Of a stretch of 64,000 bases of DNA, positions 51,421-63,170 are shown piece after piece (positions within the stretch are counted from its first letter, which is position 1; every line of letters starts with the position of its first letter). The notes below the pieces were generated by a model that was not told where the DNA came from, made no database searches, and saw only the letters and a list, made by a program, of their open reading frames with translations. The translations under genes were made by a program, and so were the position numbers. This DNA is from Cotesia glomerata (lineage: Eukaryota > Arthropoda > Insecta > Hymenoptera > Braconidae), in assembly GCF_020080835.1 (NCBI RefSeq), contig NC_058165.1, positions 2,765,771 through 2,829,770 on the forward strand. The letters are read 5' to 3'.

Positions 51421-52250
51421 TTAAAATCTTATTCAATAACTAAAAATACTATTATGAAAAATCACTTAGTTTACTTACTAAATTTCAATCTGATATTTAA
51501 AGCAACTATCAACAAATAAATGAATAATAAATAAATTACTGAATTATTATTTTAATTTATATTAAATAACGATTTTATAATTCATAATATCTATAAAATG
51601 AGTAATTTAGAATGTATTGTAAATTAAAACAACTATTTTCAAAAAATTCTGCATTTTTCGGCGTAAATTTTTGCAGATATTAAAAATATTATAAAAGCTT
51701 TGTTCGGTTATTAGTACGGAATTTTTTGTAAATTTACATTTGAGAGAATTAAAAAAAATAGTTAAAATCTTGGATTTAACACGAACATAACTCTTGCGTA
51801 TTATCATCGGTCAATTGCCCGTGCAATAATTCCCCGTCTGATGCTGATGTTTATCCACATTATCAGCCACTGTGGAAGATTTAACGCACTAAATAATAGC
51901 CCTGACTTGTCTGATCTCTGTATGTACGGTTTACTTGCTAGTAAATGCACTTTACGAGTTGTAGAAGATAGTGGGGGGTAAAAACCTAACTAAACCGGGC
52001 TGGATATAAGTTAAGGGGTTGGGATTTACCAAAAATAAGAGACCGTTATTCAAACGGATGCTTTTATTCCTCGTAAACTTATATATCGCTGCTTAACTTA
52101 ATCTTTTATATCGAGAAAACACGGAAAATAAATTACATTTGCGCATTGATTGGTTTCACTTTTTATAGCGCGGGTTACTTTTAATGACTGGGATAGAAAT
52201 TGAATTTTTAAAAGGCAGAATTTCATTTATTTGAAGAATATATTCTTGTA
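51421..52250. promoter_or_regulatory. Spacer ending in a balanced-composition island
   Basis: AT-rich to about 51780, then a mixed-composition stretch with CAATTGCCCGTGCAATAATT, GATAGTGGGGGGTAAAAACC and TTGATTGGTTTC, a CCAAT-like site in inverse. No coding exon is found. Confidence 0.25.
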
Positions 52251-52833
52251 TAGGGAAGAAATTATTTAGAAGACAATAGTTGGTTTGCTTAAATTATTTT
52301 TTGCCTTGAATTGTGACTCTAGGATCGAGAAATTTTTATCTTTGGTCGGTAATTATTGGTAATTAATTTTATCTTCAGCCGCTATAAAAAATTCTTCAAC
52401 CAATAGTAAATTTTATGATTAAATTTGTGGAAGTTTTTGCATTTAAAATACCAAAAAATCTATTAAAAACAGAAAGTTTGTCTGTAAAATATTCTAAAAA
52501 GTCTTTTTTTTTTTTTTTTCTTTTAAAGTACCACAAATCTATAAATTAATTTCTATACAATTTTTCCAAAATATTATAAAATATATTTAATAATTTTTAT
52601 AATTTTCTTAATATATAAATTTTGATAAAAAAAATGTTCATCCTGTAAAAATTATACAAAACTATGACAGCATTTTTTTTTTAAATTAATCAAAATAAAA
52701 TCGAAAAATATTTATCTGGTGACATTAGTGTCATTAAAAAATAAAACTAATATTGTAATTATAATTTAATCAAGTGCAAAATTTTTTTAAAAGAAAAAGT
52801 TTTAAAATAGACTTATGAAATAAAAAAAAAAAA

Positions 52834-53025
52834 TAGCAATCTTGCAGTCACTATGTGACTTCCGTGACTTGTGAACTATAAAAAAATTAAATTTTGTTTT
52901 ATTAAATAATGACTTTTGTTGAATTACACTGTACTTTCTTTAATATTGGCGTTTTTAAAGATATAAGCTCATCCCGATTTTACACTCATCACGAGCTTTC
53001 ATTTGAGTACCCACATGCATTTTCA

Positions 53026-53085
<60 letters not shown>

Positions 53086-54155
53086 TATATATATATATAT
53101 AAAATATATGAAAAATTGATGTGGGTACTCAAATGAAAGGTCTCAATGAGTGTAAAATCGGAATGAGCTTATATCTTTAAAAATGTCAATAGTTTACAAG
53201 ATACAAGGTCATTTCTTAATTATTGACATTTTTAAAGATACAAGCTCATCTTGATGTTAAACTCATCAAGAGCTTTCATTTGAGTACCCACATGCCACTT
53301 TTTGTATATTTTATATTTATGATATTTGAGAAATATATAAATATATAAAATATATGAAAAATTGATGTGGGTACTCAAATGAAAGATCTCGATGAGTTTA
53401 ATGTAGAGGTGAACTTATATCTTTAAAAATGTGAATGGTTGACAAGATACAAGGTAATTTCTCAATTATTGACGTTTTTAAAGGTATAAGCTCATCCCGA
53501 TGTAACATTCATCAATAGCTTTCATTTGAGTACCCACATGCCATTTTTTGTATATTTTGTATTTATGATATTTGTGAATTATATAGATATATAAAATATA
53601 TAAAAAATTGATGTGGGTACTCAAATGAAAGGTCTCGATGAGTGTAACATCGGGATGAGCTTATATCTTCAAAAATTTCAATGGTTAACAAGATACAAGG
53701 TAATTTCTTAATTATTGACATTTTTCAAGGTATAAGCTCATCCCGATGTTATACTCATCAAAAGCTTTCATTTGAGTACCTACATGCATTTTGATATATT
53801 TTTCATATATACATATATATGATGTATATAAATATATGAAAAATTGATGTGGGTACTCAAATGAAAGGTCTCGATGAGTAATACATCAGGATGAGCTTAT
53901 GTCTTTAAAAATGTCAATATTTCTCAAGATACAAGGTCATTTCTTAATTATGTATCTAGAGATAAAGCATTTTCGATCGCAGTCAAAGTACTTATCATCA
54001 TAAATAAACTATTGGCGAGAATGATATAAAACCATGAAAAGGCACAACTCCAGGTCAAGACTTTTCCAACGATACCAAATTTACCCATAAAAATCCATTT
54101 TATCATATAAATACACCTACCACAAAATTTTGACTTATTCTTTTAATAATATAAA
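52834..54155 (-). mobile_element. Helitron-like element K inside an AT repeat unit
   Basis: The 3' end near 52834 keeps a slightly mutated hairpin (GCAGTCACTATGTGACTTC) after TAGCAATCTT. The 5' end near 54155 is a mutated TTTATATTATTAAAAGAATA. Four palindromic units lie between, one with a (TA)n centre at 53031-53093. Flanks 52745-52830 and 54156-54235 are the two halves of the unit repeated at 46130-46780, giving an independent empty-site check of the borders. Confidence 0.65.
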
Positions 54156-54235
54156 TTAATAAATTTTCTTATTAAAAACAAAACTATTTATTTTTAAATT
54201 GAATCACTCAAAACATTTTTTGCTAAAATAAAGAT

Positions 54236-54906
54236 TCGGGTTTGTATATTTACGTTAAAGTAGTTTCTCAAAGCATCAGCATCAGCTTGGCAAAAAAAGT
54301 ATTTATATTTTTTGGTTAAGTATAAAAATAATAAATAATAACATGAAAAATAAATAAAAAAAAAAAAAATAATTCGCGTCAGTAAAATTTGCTACGCAGC
54401 TGGCTCTCGAATTAACAGCTCACATAATCGTCGTATTCGTCGTCAAAGAAACTCTCGTCCTTGAACTAGATAGATGTATTTTCGCTTTGCGAAGCTGAAC
54501 TGTCGAATCAATTGCTGTCAGCTTCAGTACATGTATCAGGGGATAAGTAATAATAATAACAATAAAAAATAATAAAAGAGATAATTTTTTTGGGACAACT
54601 TGGAAACAATGGAAAATAACTGGAACATTTTTGCAAATCGGGGAGAACCACTGCGACAATGACTCAAACGGTCATCTTGGTGCCTGTTCAAGGTCGTCCA
54701 GATCCTGACTAGTAGTGTGCGGTCAGATTGTCCAAACTAAATAAAAACGAACGAGCAATAATTGTGTGGGCTGCTATTTTGAGTGTATAAGTAGGACCCT
54801 CTCTAAATTCTCTTGGTCTTGAGATTTTTGCTAATCCTTGGAATTAGCTGAATCTCTGCCGCGATTTCTCTACGCAATTTTTTTTTTAATATTTTAAATT
54901 ATTCAA
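54236..54906. promoter_or_regulatory. Balanced-composition island, possible regulatory DNA
   Basis: Stretches such as GCTACGCAGCTGGCTCTCG and TCGTCGTATTCGTCGTC are non-repetitive here and unlike the surrounding AT tracts. No exon with a recognisable product is seen on either strand. Confidence 0.25.
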
Positions 54907-55622
54907 TACTGATAGAAGGATTTGTTTATATTTAATAAGGTTTATTAACTTAATAAATGATTTTTTAACATGGGATTTAATAAATATTTATTAACAGTTA
55001 ATAAATTATTTATTAAATACGATTTATTAAATATTAATAAATATTTGTTGTTAACAAATATTTATTAACAGTTAATAAGTAATTTATTAAGTACAATTAA
55101 TTAACTGTTAATAAATATTTATTAATGGTTAATGAATATTTGTTAACTGTTAACAAATATTTATTTAAAATAAAAAGCAAAAATAACAATTTTCTTTTGA
55201 CACTTTTTATAACTCTACAGCAGGAATATATGATAATAATTAAATTCGCTAAATAAATTAATCTTTTTAATATTCAAAAATATAAAAGATAATTATGAGC
55301 TGTGATAGAATTTGCTATTTTACAATAAACGTTATTATAATGTAATATAATTAATGCAAATAATTTATAAAGATGATTTTTGTTTTTAAGCAATCTTTAT
55401 ATCATATGACATTGCAAGCCAAATAAATTCACTCAACAAAATAATTATTAACTGTTAATAAATATTTTTTAACTATTAATAATACTTATTAACTATTAAT
55501 AAATGTACTTTCCTCCCAAATAAATATTTATTGAATGTTAAAAAATATTTATTAAAATTTAATAAATTAAATAATTGTTAAATAAATTAAATTATTAATA
55601 GTTAATCAATTCTTCTATCAAT
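54907..55622. mobile_element. ~716-bp TIR element with TTAATAAATATTTATTAA repeats (copy 1)
   Basis: The ends are ACTGATAGAAGGATTTGTTT and a complementary AATTCTTCTATCA. Many copies of the palindrome AATAAATATTTATT fill both ends. The middle (CTGTGATAGAATTTGCTATT.., TATCATATGACATTGCAAGCC) is shared with an inverted copy at 60573-61281. There is no ORF. Confidence 0.65.
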
Positions 55623-56177
55623 GTACACACAATTTTTTTTTATTTAATTATTCAAATTATTCAATACTGATATTTCTTAATATTTATACTCGAAAATTAT
55701 ACATTATTATTTATTGTAATTATAATAAATAATTATTTATAATCAACGGTAAGATTATTAATATTTATTACTTAATAACTGGGAATTGGGAGAGCCAAAA
55801 ATGCGAATTTTAATTCAGCATGCCAATGAGAATTTGATTGCACGACAAAAAAAAAAAAATTTTTATTTATTAATTTTGTTGCAAATAAATGTTTTTGGTA
55901 TGGATTCATTTTACCGTATTTAGCGTTCCATTCATAACGATGTCGAGACATTGGTAATTTCAAAATGCGCATGATTGTATATGCCTCGGTAAAAGTTAAA
56001 TGTAGGTATGTATAACGTAAAACGTGATTATAATTTAGATAATTATTTTGTAGTGTTATTAAAAAGCTAAAAATAGATTAGACTACTTTTAAGATTTAGA
56101 AGTTTAAAATTATTAAAAAAAATTTTTTATAGCAATTTTTTAATAAAGCAGTTTTAATTCTTTGATTTAATGTTATT
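55623..56177. other. AT-rich spacer, nothing seen
   Basis: No gene or well-defined repeat is supported. A short mixed stretch at about 55780-55990 has no convincing frame. Confidence 0.35.
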
Positions 56178-57240
56178 TTTAGTAGATTTCATAAAAATCC
56201 AACTATTGTATTTTTCCTTTTGACTCTTCAAAAATTTTGCTGTACTTCGACTTAACTCGACGAGTTAAGTCAGAAAATACATGCACAGAAAAAAAAATTT
56301 CTTGAATCAAGTAAATAATTTTGAAGAATTTCATCCTCTTGATTTGAGTAGAAAAATTCTTAAATTAAGTAAATTTTCCTTAATTCAAGAATTTTTCATT
56401 TTGATTCACAACAATGAAACTCTTCAAAATTATTTTCTTGGTTCAAGAATTTTTCTGTTGATTCAAGTTAATTTTTTTTTCAGTGTATGGTTCAAAAGTT
56501 TATATATGTATGAACATATTTATACATAAGAAATAACGCGGCTTGTCACGACGATAGTGTCAACAATTCTTGAAGGATCCTAATGAAACTCAACATACTT
56601 ATTTTATAAACGATTATACAAAAGTCAAGTTCAAATATGAGCTGAATCGATTAATTAGTTTAGAAATTAGAGCATTTTAAAATTTTGGAAATTTCATACT
56701 CTCACTACTTTTCCTTCAAATAACTTTTAAATGAATCAAAATATTAAATTTCTGTAAAATGCATCTGAAAGCTGAGAAATTAAGCTTCAATATACATGCT
56801 TATATGTTTTTTGAAATCAAAAAATACACGGAAAAAATAAAAATAGAAAAATTACACTGTATAATGTATCGCGGCGCTCCGTATAAACTTCGGAAAAAAT
56901 TACAGTTTCTGATTGTAAAAATTATATTGTAAAATGTAAAAATTACATTGTAAAATGTAAAAATTACATTGAAAGCCCTGAAAATTAATATTCAAAATTT
57001 GAATTTAGAAAACTATTATTTCGAACTGCAATTTTTCTAGTTTTAATAGTTTTTATACAAAGCGACCCTTATAACTATTTATAATGTAATTTATCGATTT
57101 TTCTTTTTTCCGTGCATCTATAAGGATCATTTTAAAGAAATTTTTACTTTTACAGTTGTTTTGTGCACAGAAATGAAATAGAATGAAATTTACTTCCATG
57201 TCGGATGAAAAATGGCCTTTTTTATTTATTTATCACATTA
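56178..57240. repeat. Diverged copy of the 25695-27921 element core, with nested MITEs
   Basis: It shares GTAGATTTCATA-AAATC, TTCAAAAGTTTATATATGTATG, TTAGTTTAGAAAT-AGAGCA and an ATGGCCTTTTTT end, in the same order as 26080-27370. Two foldback MITEs are inserted: 56284-56485 (ends CACAGAAAAAAAAATT.. / ..AATTTTTTTTTCAGTG) and 56827-57114 (ends CACGGAAAAAATAAAAATAG / ..TTTTTTCCGTG). Confidence 0.5.
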
Positions 57241-57356
57241 ATCACATTTTCTGGCAATAATTTTTGTTATTTTGCTGATCTTATTAATAAACTAAAAAAA
57301 TTAATGGTTTTTTTCCTTTTTTCGCCTGAAACTAAAATTTACTTCATGTAAACCTA

Positions 57357-58117
57357 CACAGAAAAAAGTAAACTGTAATAAATAACAGTCGATTTATAAT
57401 AAGTAATGATCAACTGCTAAAAATTACCATTTCAAACGGTAAAATCGTGATTTTACTATTCACTTTATAATATTTACCATTTAAACGTTACAATTTACTC
57501 TTTACATGGAAGAAAATACTATTTCAAACAGTAATATTCGCTATGTAAATGTCTAAAATGTGAAAGTATAATAATTAACAATTCAGACTTTGATATTTAT
57601 CATTTCGTACCTAAAAAATGATCGCAATGATATGTAAAAAGTATAAAATAACGTTAGTAAATTTCTAATACAAGCAACGTCAATATTTACAAAGTAAAAT
57701 GGTAAATTTTAAACGCAACGCTAAAAATTAAACTGTAATTATTGACTTGCTTGGACTGGTAATATGTATATTTTAAAAGTATAATTTTTACTGTTTCAAA
57801 TGTTAAATTCTCCCAGAGTGAGACCCCCTTCTCTTTCATCTGAGTTCCCCTTCTCCTCATAATATGGACTATGTATTAAAATGGCAAGTTTTACTGTTTG
57901 AAACTGTAATTTTTTAAGATGAAAGAGTCGTTATTTACTACATTGACAGCTTCTAATCACTTATTTTGGATATTAAATTATAAATTGTGGCTTTTATACT
58001 TTCTACATTAAGTTCTGTAATATTTATATTTTTGCCACCCCGATGTCCGCTTTACTGTTTGAAACTATAAAAATTAACCGAAGTCCGAGTGAATATTACA
58101 GTTTACTTTTTTCCGTG
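57357..58117. mobile_element. 761-bp TA-flanked TIR element, complete
   Basis: The termini are CACAGAAAAAAGTAAACTGT and the complement of CACGGAAAAAAGTAAACTGT, with TA outside both (57355-57356 and 58118-58119). Subterminal repeats of TTTCAAA(C)(A/G)GTAAA occur on both sides. There is no transposase. The right half is present as a broken copy in ACAP intron 5 (21269-21652). Confidence 0.7.
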
Positions 58118-58140
58118 TAATGTATAAAGCCGATTAACGT

Positions 58141-58255
58141 TTGAATAAATAAATAAATAAATTAATTAATATTGGGATTGGCCCAAGCCAGGAATCGAAC
58201 CCGGTTCACTTTGTTTATAAGTCTAGAGCTGCATCACTTAAGCTACCAGCTCCCA
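58141..58255 (-). mobile_element. tRNA-like SINE head
   Basis: The minus strand carries GGGAGCTGGTAGCTTAAGTG (A-box-like TGGTAGCTTAAG) and B box GGTTCGATTCC about 45 nt later. The sequence then runs into an AT tail. A trinucleotide run (ATT/ATG)n borders it on the right. This could also be a degenerate tRNA, but no acceptor stem folds convincingly. Confidence 0.45.
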
Positions 58256-59559
58256 TTATTACTATTACTATTATCATAATGATGATGATGATAATAATAA
58301 TAATTTTTTTTTTATTTTTACAGTAAATTAAAAATAAAAAAAAAACTAGTAATAGAAGAATTTCAGTTAATAAAAAATAAAAATGTGGGAGAGTTTTATT
58401 TAAAGCTGAAATAATGGGTAGGTACTTGTAAAAAGTGGTGAAGGGTTTATCCGGTACATGGCAAAACGTTTCACTTTGGGTGGCTCAACCCTTGGTCTTT
58501 AATCCTACGGGAGGTACAAACAAACGGTATTATACGGCATAGCAGATTGCACGTAACAGTGTGTGTATGTGTATGTGTATACATAATATATAAGTGTGTG
58601 TATTTATGTATGAACGTCTGTCTATACATTGCAAATTCCGCATCGACTATCAACCGGTGCCAATAACATACAAGATAGGGCAAACCCGAGAAAACGAGTA
58701 AGAACGCAAGGACTGTTTGCAGGAACGAGGCTATTCACCCTTGGCACCCGATACGCTTTTGTATTTCATTCCTTGTGTATATAATATCTATTGTCTTGCT
58801 TTTTTAGTTTTCAATTACATACTTGTCCTATGTCCTCCTGTGTCCTCGGATTTAAATCGGGTTAAAAAGTTTCTGATGACCAAACTTTTTTATTTTTTAA
58901 TTTATGTTAGTCACTTTTTAATATATTTTTATTTCATTAATTAAAAGTTTAATTTTTTAATAAAATTATGAATTAAATTTAGCATTTCTACGGAACTCAT
59001 TTTTTACACTTGAAATAAAAATTTTGTGTGAAAAGAAAAAAGTGTCTGAATTTTTTAATCTACATCTAAGTTTGCTCAGCCGTATATTCAAAAAAAATTA
59101 ACTTTGAAGTTTATATTTCTGTAAATTAGCAATGAAGTTATTTTAGTAATTATTCTTTATCTACAAGTATTTCTTCGTAAGAGAATAATAAAGGTTGCCT
59201 TGAAAAATTCTTCAAAGAAGTTAGTTAAAAATTTAAAGTTCTTCAAATAATTTATCTCTTTAAGTGACGGTAATTTAAAAATCTTCAATTTCAGAAAGTA
59301 AAACTTTAATAAAAAATGTTTTTCTTGATATTACGAAGATTTAATAAAAAGAAAATTTTTAATAAAAATTTTTAGAACTTTTGATTGCGCATGCGCTTCA
59401 GTGGTTCTTAATCGATGACTAACTTCGGGTTGGTGAATTACCAATAAGAAGTTCTGATTTTACTGTTAACCAATAAAAAAACGAATTGCATATTATTGAT
59501 TTTAACTTACTTTAAGAAATTTCATGAAATATTTTCTCAATTTTTTGAAAGAAATTTAT
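58256..59559. other. Spacer with a GC-balanced island and (TG)n run
   Basis: The stretch 58380-58870 is mixed in composition and includes GTGTGTATGTGTATGTG near 58560. It has no convincing exon on either strand. The rest is AT-rich. Confidence 0.3.
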
Positions 59560-59663
59560 TTTGTTAAATTGCACTGTACTTTCTTAAGTATCGACATTTT
59601 TAAAGATATAAGCTCATCCTGATGTTACACTCATCAAGAGCTTTCATTTGAGTACCCACATGC

Positions 59664-59726
<63 letters not shown>

Positions 59727-59735
59727 TATATATAA

Positions 59736-59786
<51 letters not shown>

Positions 59787-59799
59787 TATAAATATATAT

Positions 59800-59842
<43 letters not shown>

Positions 59843-60171
59843 GTATATAAATATTCGAAAAATTGATGTGGGTACTCAAATGAAAGGTCTCGATGAGTGT
59901 AACATCGAGATGAGCTTATATCTTTAAAAATGTCAATACTTAAGAAAGTACAGTGCAATTTAAAAAAATAAATTTCTTTCGAAATTGAGATTTCGAATGC
60001 ATCCTAAATACTTATTATAATTAATTGACTGTTGGTGAGAATTATATGAAACCTTGAAAAGGCACAAATTCAAGTCAAGATCTTTACAACGACACTAAAT
60101 TTCACTAAAAAAACCGATTTTATATGACTATCCTTGAGACAAAATTTTTCTTACTCTCTTAATAATATAGA
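59560..60171 (-). mobile_element. Helitron-like element L, single palindrome
   Basis: The 5' end at 60171 reads TCTATATTATTAAGAGAGTA on the minus strand, with the full conserved 5' region. One palindromic unit follows, whose centre is about 175 bp of (TA)n with TAAATA interruptions (about 59668-59840). The left side ends in AAATTGCACTGTACTTTC without the hairpin. It shows the family can exist with a single unit. Confidence 0.65.
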
Positions 60172-60572
60172 TTATTATTATTATTATATTTTGTAAAAAA
60201 ATATTTTCAATACTAAAAATAGTTTAACTCAATGTAAATTTAATAATTATTATTATTATTGAAATAATTTTGATAAATATATTCAAGCACTTACTGTTTA
60301 GAGATAAACAAAAATCTATTCTGTCAATATCAGAGAACTCTGAATAGTGTATATTAATGACTCACATAATATTAAGTGGAATGAAACTTTATGAGTCATA
60401 TTACAATCCAGTATGTTTCTGACGTCTATTGACTTTACACATATGGTAACCGGAATCTTTATTACCCGACAATTAAATAAAAACCTCTATATATTAAATA
60501 CACCCAAAACCATACAATGTAAAATAAAGAATCAGAATTACAATTTCTTCCCCCAAAAATTAATAAATTTAC

Positions 60573-61281
60573 ACTGATAGAAGGATTTATTAACTATTAT
60601 TAATTTAATTTATTTGAAGACAATTATTTAATTTATTAAATTTTAATAAATATTTTTTAACATTCAATAAATATTTATTTGGGAGGAAAGTATATTTATT
60701 AATAGTTAATAAGTATTTATTAATAGTTAACAAATATTTATTAACAGTTAATAAATATTTTGTTGAGTGAATTTGTTTGGCTTGCAATGTCATATGATAT
60801 AAAGATTGCTTATAAACAAAAATCATCTTTATAAATTATTTGCATTAATTATATTACATTATAATAACGTTTATTGTAAAATAGCAAATTCTATCACAGC
60901 TCATAATTATCTTTTATATTTTTAAATATTAAAAACGTTAATTTATTGAGTGGATTTAATTATTATCATGTATTCCAGCTATAGAGTTATAAAAAGTGTC
61001 AAAAGAAAATTGCTATTTTTGCTTTTCATTTAAATAAATATTTGTTAACAGTTAACAAATATTCATTAACCATGAATAAATATTTATTAACAGTTAATAA
61101 ATTGTACTTAATAAATTACTTATTAACTGTTAATAAATATTTGTTACCTTAACAAATATTTATTAAAATTTAATAAATCGTATTTAATAAATAATTTATT
61201 AACTGTTAATAAATATGTTAAAATATCATTTATTAACAATTAATAAACCTTATTAAATATAAACAAATCCTTCTATCAGTA
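60573..61281. mobile_element. ~709-bp TIR element (copy 2, inverted relative to copy 1)
   Basis: Ends ACTGATAGAAGGATTTATTA and the complement of ACTGATAGAAGGATTTGTTT. The middle is the reverse complement of 54907-55622 with modest divergence. It lacks coding potential. Confidence 0.65.
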
Positions 61282-61309
61282 TACAAAATTCAATTAGATA
61301 AAATGGATA

Positions 61310-62160
61310 AATTTTTGCCGTTGAACTTGAGAGAGCCAGGTGTCGGGTAAAAAAAATAGCTAAGGTCGTGGAGGGATATCTAAAGTTAAGGGATAGTCGA
61401 TGTGGGGCGCGACCAGTAAAGTATTAAAGTATAGAATGAGAAGTTGAGGAAAAAATGGCAGACCAAAAGAAGAAGAATAAGAATAAGGCAACCAAGATCA
61501 TCAAGACAACTAATGTTGGGCTCTACGACCATCAAAGAGTCGCACACACACGTTAAAAAGTAGTGGGGTGTTGGTGAGGCCTTAACCCGGGGTAAAATGT
61601 ACTACATAGGCGAAGAGGTAGCCAGACATTGTGGGGCGAAGAGGGTCGTCTGAGTTTCAGTCTCAGACTGAGACACCACCAGAGAGAGAGAGTGAGAGTT
61701 GAGGTCTGAGTACTGTGCTAGTATACAGAGACTTCAGACTACAGACTACAGACTTACAGAGGCTGAGGCAGTCTGAGACATGGCTCTATGGGGGATTCAA
61801 GGTGTAGTGTGGGTATGGCTGAAGACTATGCTACAGAGAAGACTATACTATCGCACAGTAGTTGAGAGTAGGAGGAAGACGGCTAAAGCTAAAGAGACGG
61901 TCCTTCACCCAGACAAATGTGTACAAGGGCGGGACAGAATTTTCGATCCTGAAATATATATATATATATGAACAGTCGATAGTCCGAAGGACTGTCGGTA
62001 GCCCACAGTCTCGGAATCCCCACTTATCATCAGCATCGTCATTGAATCAAAAGTGTTTGAGTTTAAGGATTATAAACCGTATAAATTGCCCTCATTTTCG
62101 GGGTAGGATATGTACGCCCTTGTGGGTAATTAGCTAATACCTAATTGATAATTGATATGG
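61310..62160. promoter_or_regulatory. GC-balanced island, candidate promoter or non-coding exon
   Basis: This is the least AT-rich part of the right half, with purine-rich tracts (AGAAGAAGAATAAGAATAAG), a GAGA run at about 61683-61694 and CAGACTACAGACTACAGAC repeats. GAGA tracts are common at insect promoters. Short frames exist on the plus strand (61780-61971, 61862-62137), but neither resembles a known protein and both end in a (TA)n tract region. Confidence 0.35.
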
Positions 62161-62394
62161 CTTAATGCTCATCACGGGTATATGAACTAAGATAAAGACT
62201 AATTTCTATGGTAATAATAATGGAACTCTGCTGGGAGAGGCTAAAAGGAAATGGATTCAATAGTTTGGAGAATTACTAGTTTGCTGGAGCACATATGGAT
62301 AATTTTACCATCAGAGTTTGTTCGGATGGATTAATTGTTACTCGTTATGAATGAGAATTTACGAGGGTAATTTTGTTTTTGAGGAAATTTGAAA

Positions 62395-63170
62395 AGAAGA
62401 ATTGAAAAATTAGAATTAAAATGACGTTTTTTTTTTTGGATAATTTGGGCCTTTTGACAGAAAAAACGCCTTTTTCAGGTATAGGAACATGTTTTGGATT
62501 TAAAAGAGGAGTTGATGGTTTAATTTTTGAGTAAATGAATTGGAATATTTTAATTAGAATGACATTTTTTTGATAATTTGGGCCTTTTGACAGAAAAAAC
62601 ACCTTTTTTAGGTATAGGATGAGTATTAGCGCCTTTTTGTGGAAAGTTTAGAAGTTTTAGTTACCTTGTTTAAAAATATTGATTGAAAATAATTAAAAAA
62701 TATGAAAAACATTATTTTTTTAAATCCAAAAACATGTTTTGGATTTAAAAGAAGAGTTGATAATTTAATTTTTGAGTAAATTTGAAAAATTAGAACTAGA
62801 ATGACATTTTTTTGATAATTTTGGCCTTTTGACATAACAAACGCCATTTTCAGGTATAGGATGAGTATTAGCGCCATTTTGTGGAAAGTTGTAGAAGCTG
62901 TAGTTATCTTGTTTAAAAATAATGATTGAAAATAATTAAAATATATGAAAACAATTGTTCTTTAAATCCAAAAATATGTTTTGGATTTAGAAGAAGAGTT
63001 TAAGTGATAATTTAAATTTGAGAAGAATTTAAAAATTAAATTTTAATGATATTTTTCTATGTTTGGCCTGTTTCAGATATAGGAAGATGATTAAGCGCCA
63101 TCTTGTGGAAAGTTTAGAAGCTATAGTTATCCTTGTTTAAAAATAATTAAAAAATTTGAAATTTGAATTT
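62395..63170. repeat. Degenerate tandem repeat, about four ~240-bp units
   Basis: Units share AATGACATTTTTTTGATAAT, GGGCCTTTTGACA, ACGCC(A/T)TTTTCAGGTATAGGA, GAGTATTAGCGCCATTTTGT and a block GTTTTGGATTTAAAAGAAGAG. They start at about 62418, 62558, 62798 and 63040; the first two are shorter. It is not related to the Helitron satellite. Confidence 0.6.

Noticed and set aside
58141..58255. Possible functional tRNA gene on the minus strand
   Set aside because: Promoter boxes fit, but I could not pair a full cloverleaf; a SINE head is the safer call.
61780..62137. Two overlapping plus-strand frames in the island
   Set aside because: Neither resembles a protein family, both run into a TA tract, and no splice signals link them to other exons.
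62345..62877. Two related Lys/Ile-rich minus-strand frames
   Set aside because: Similarity comes from the tandem DNA repeat; frames are interrupted in other units.
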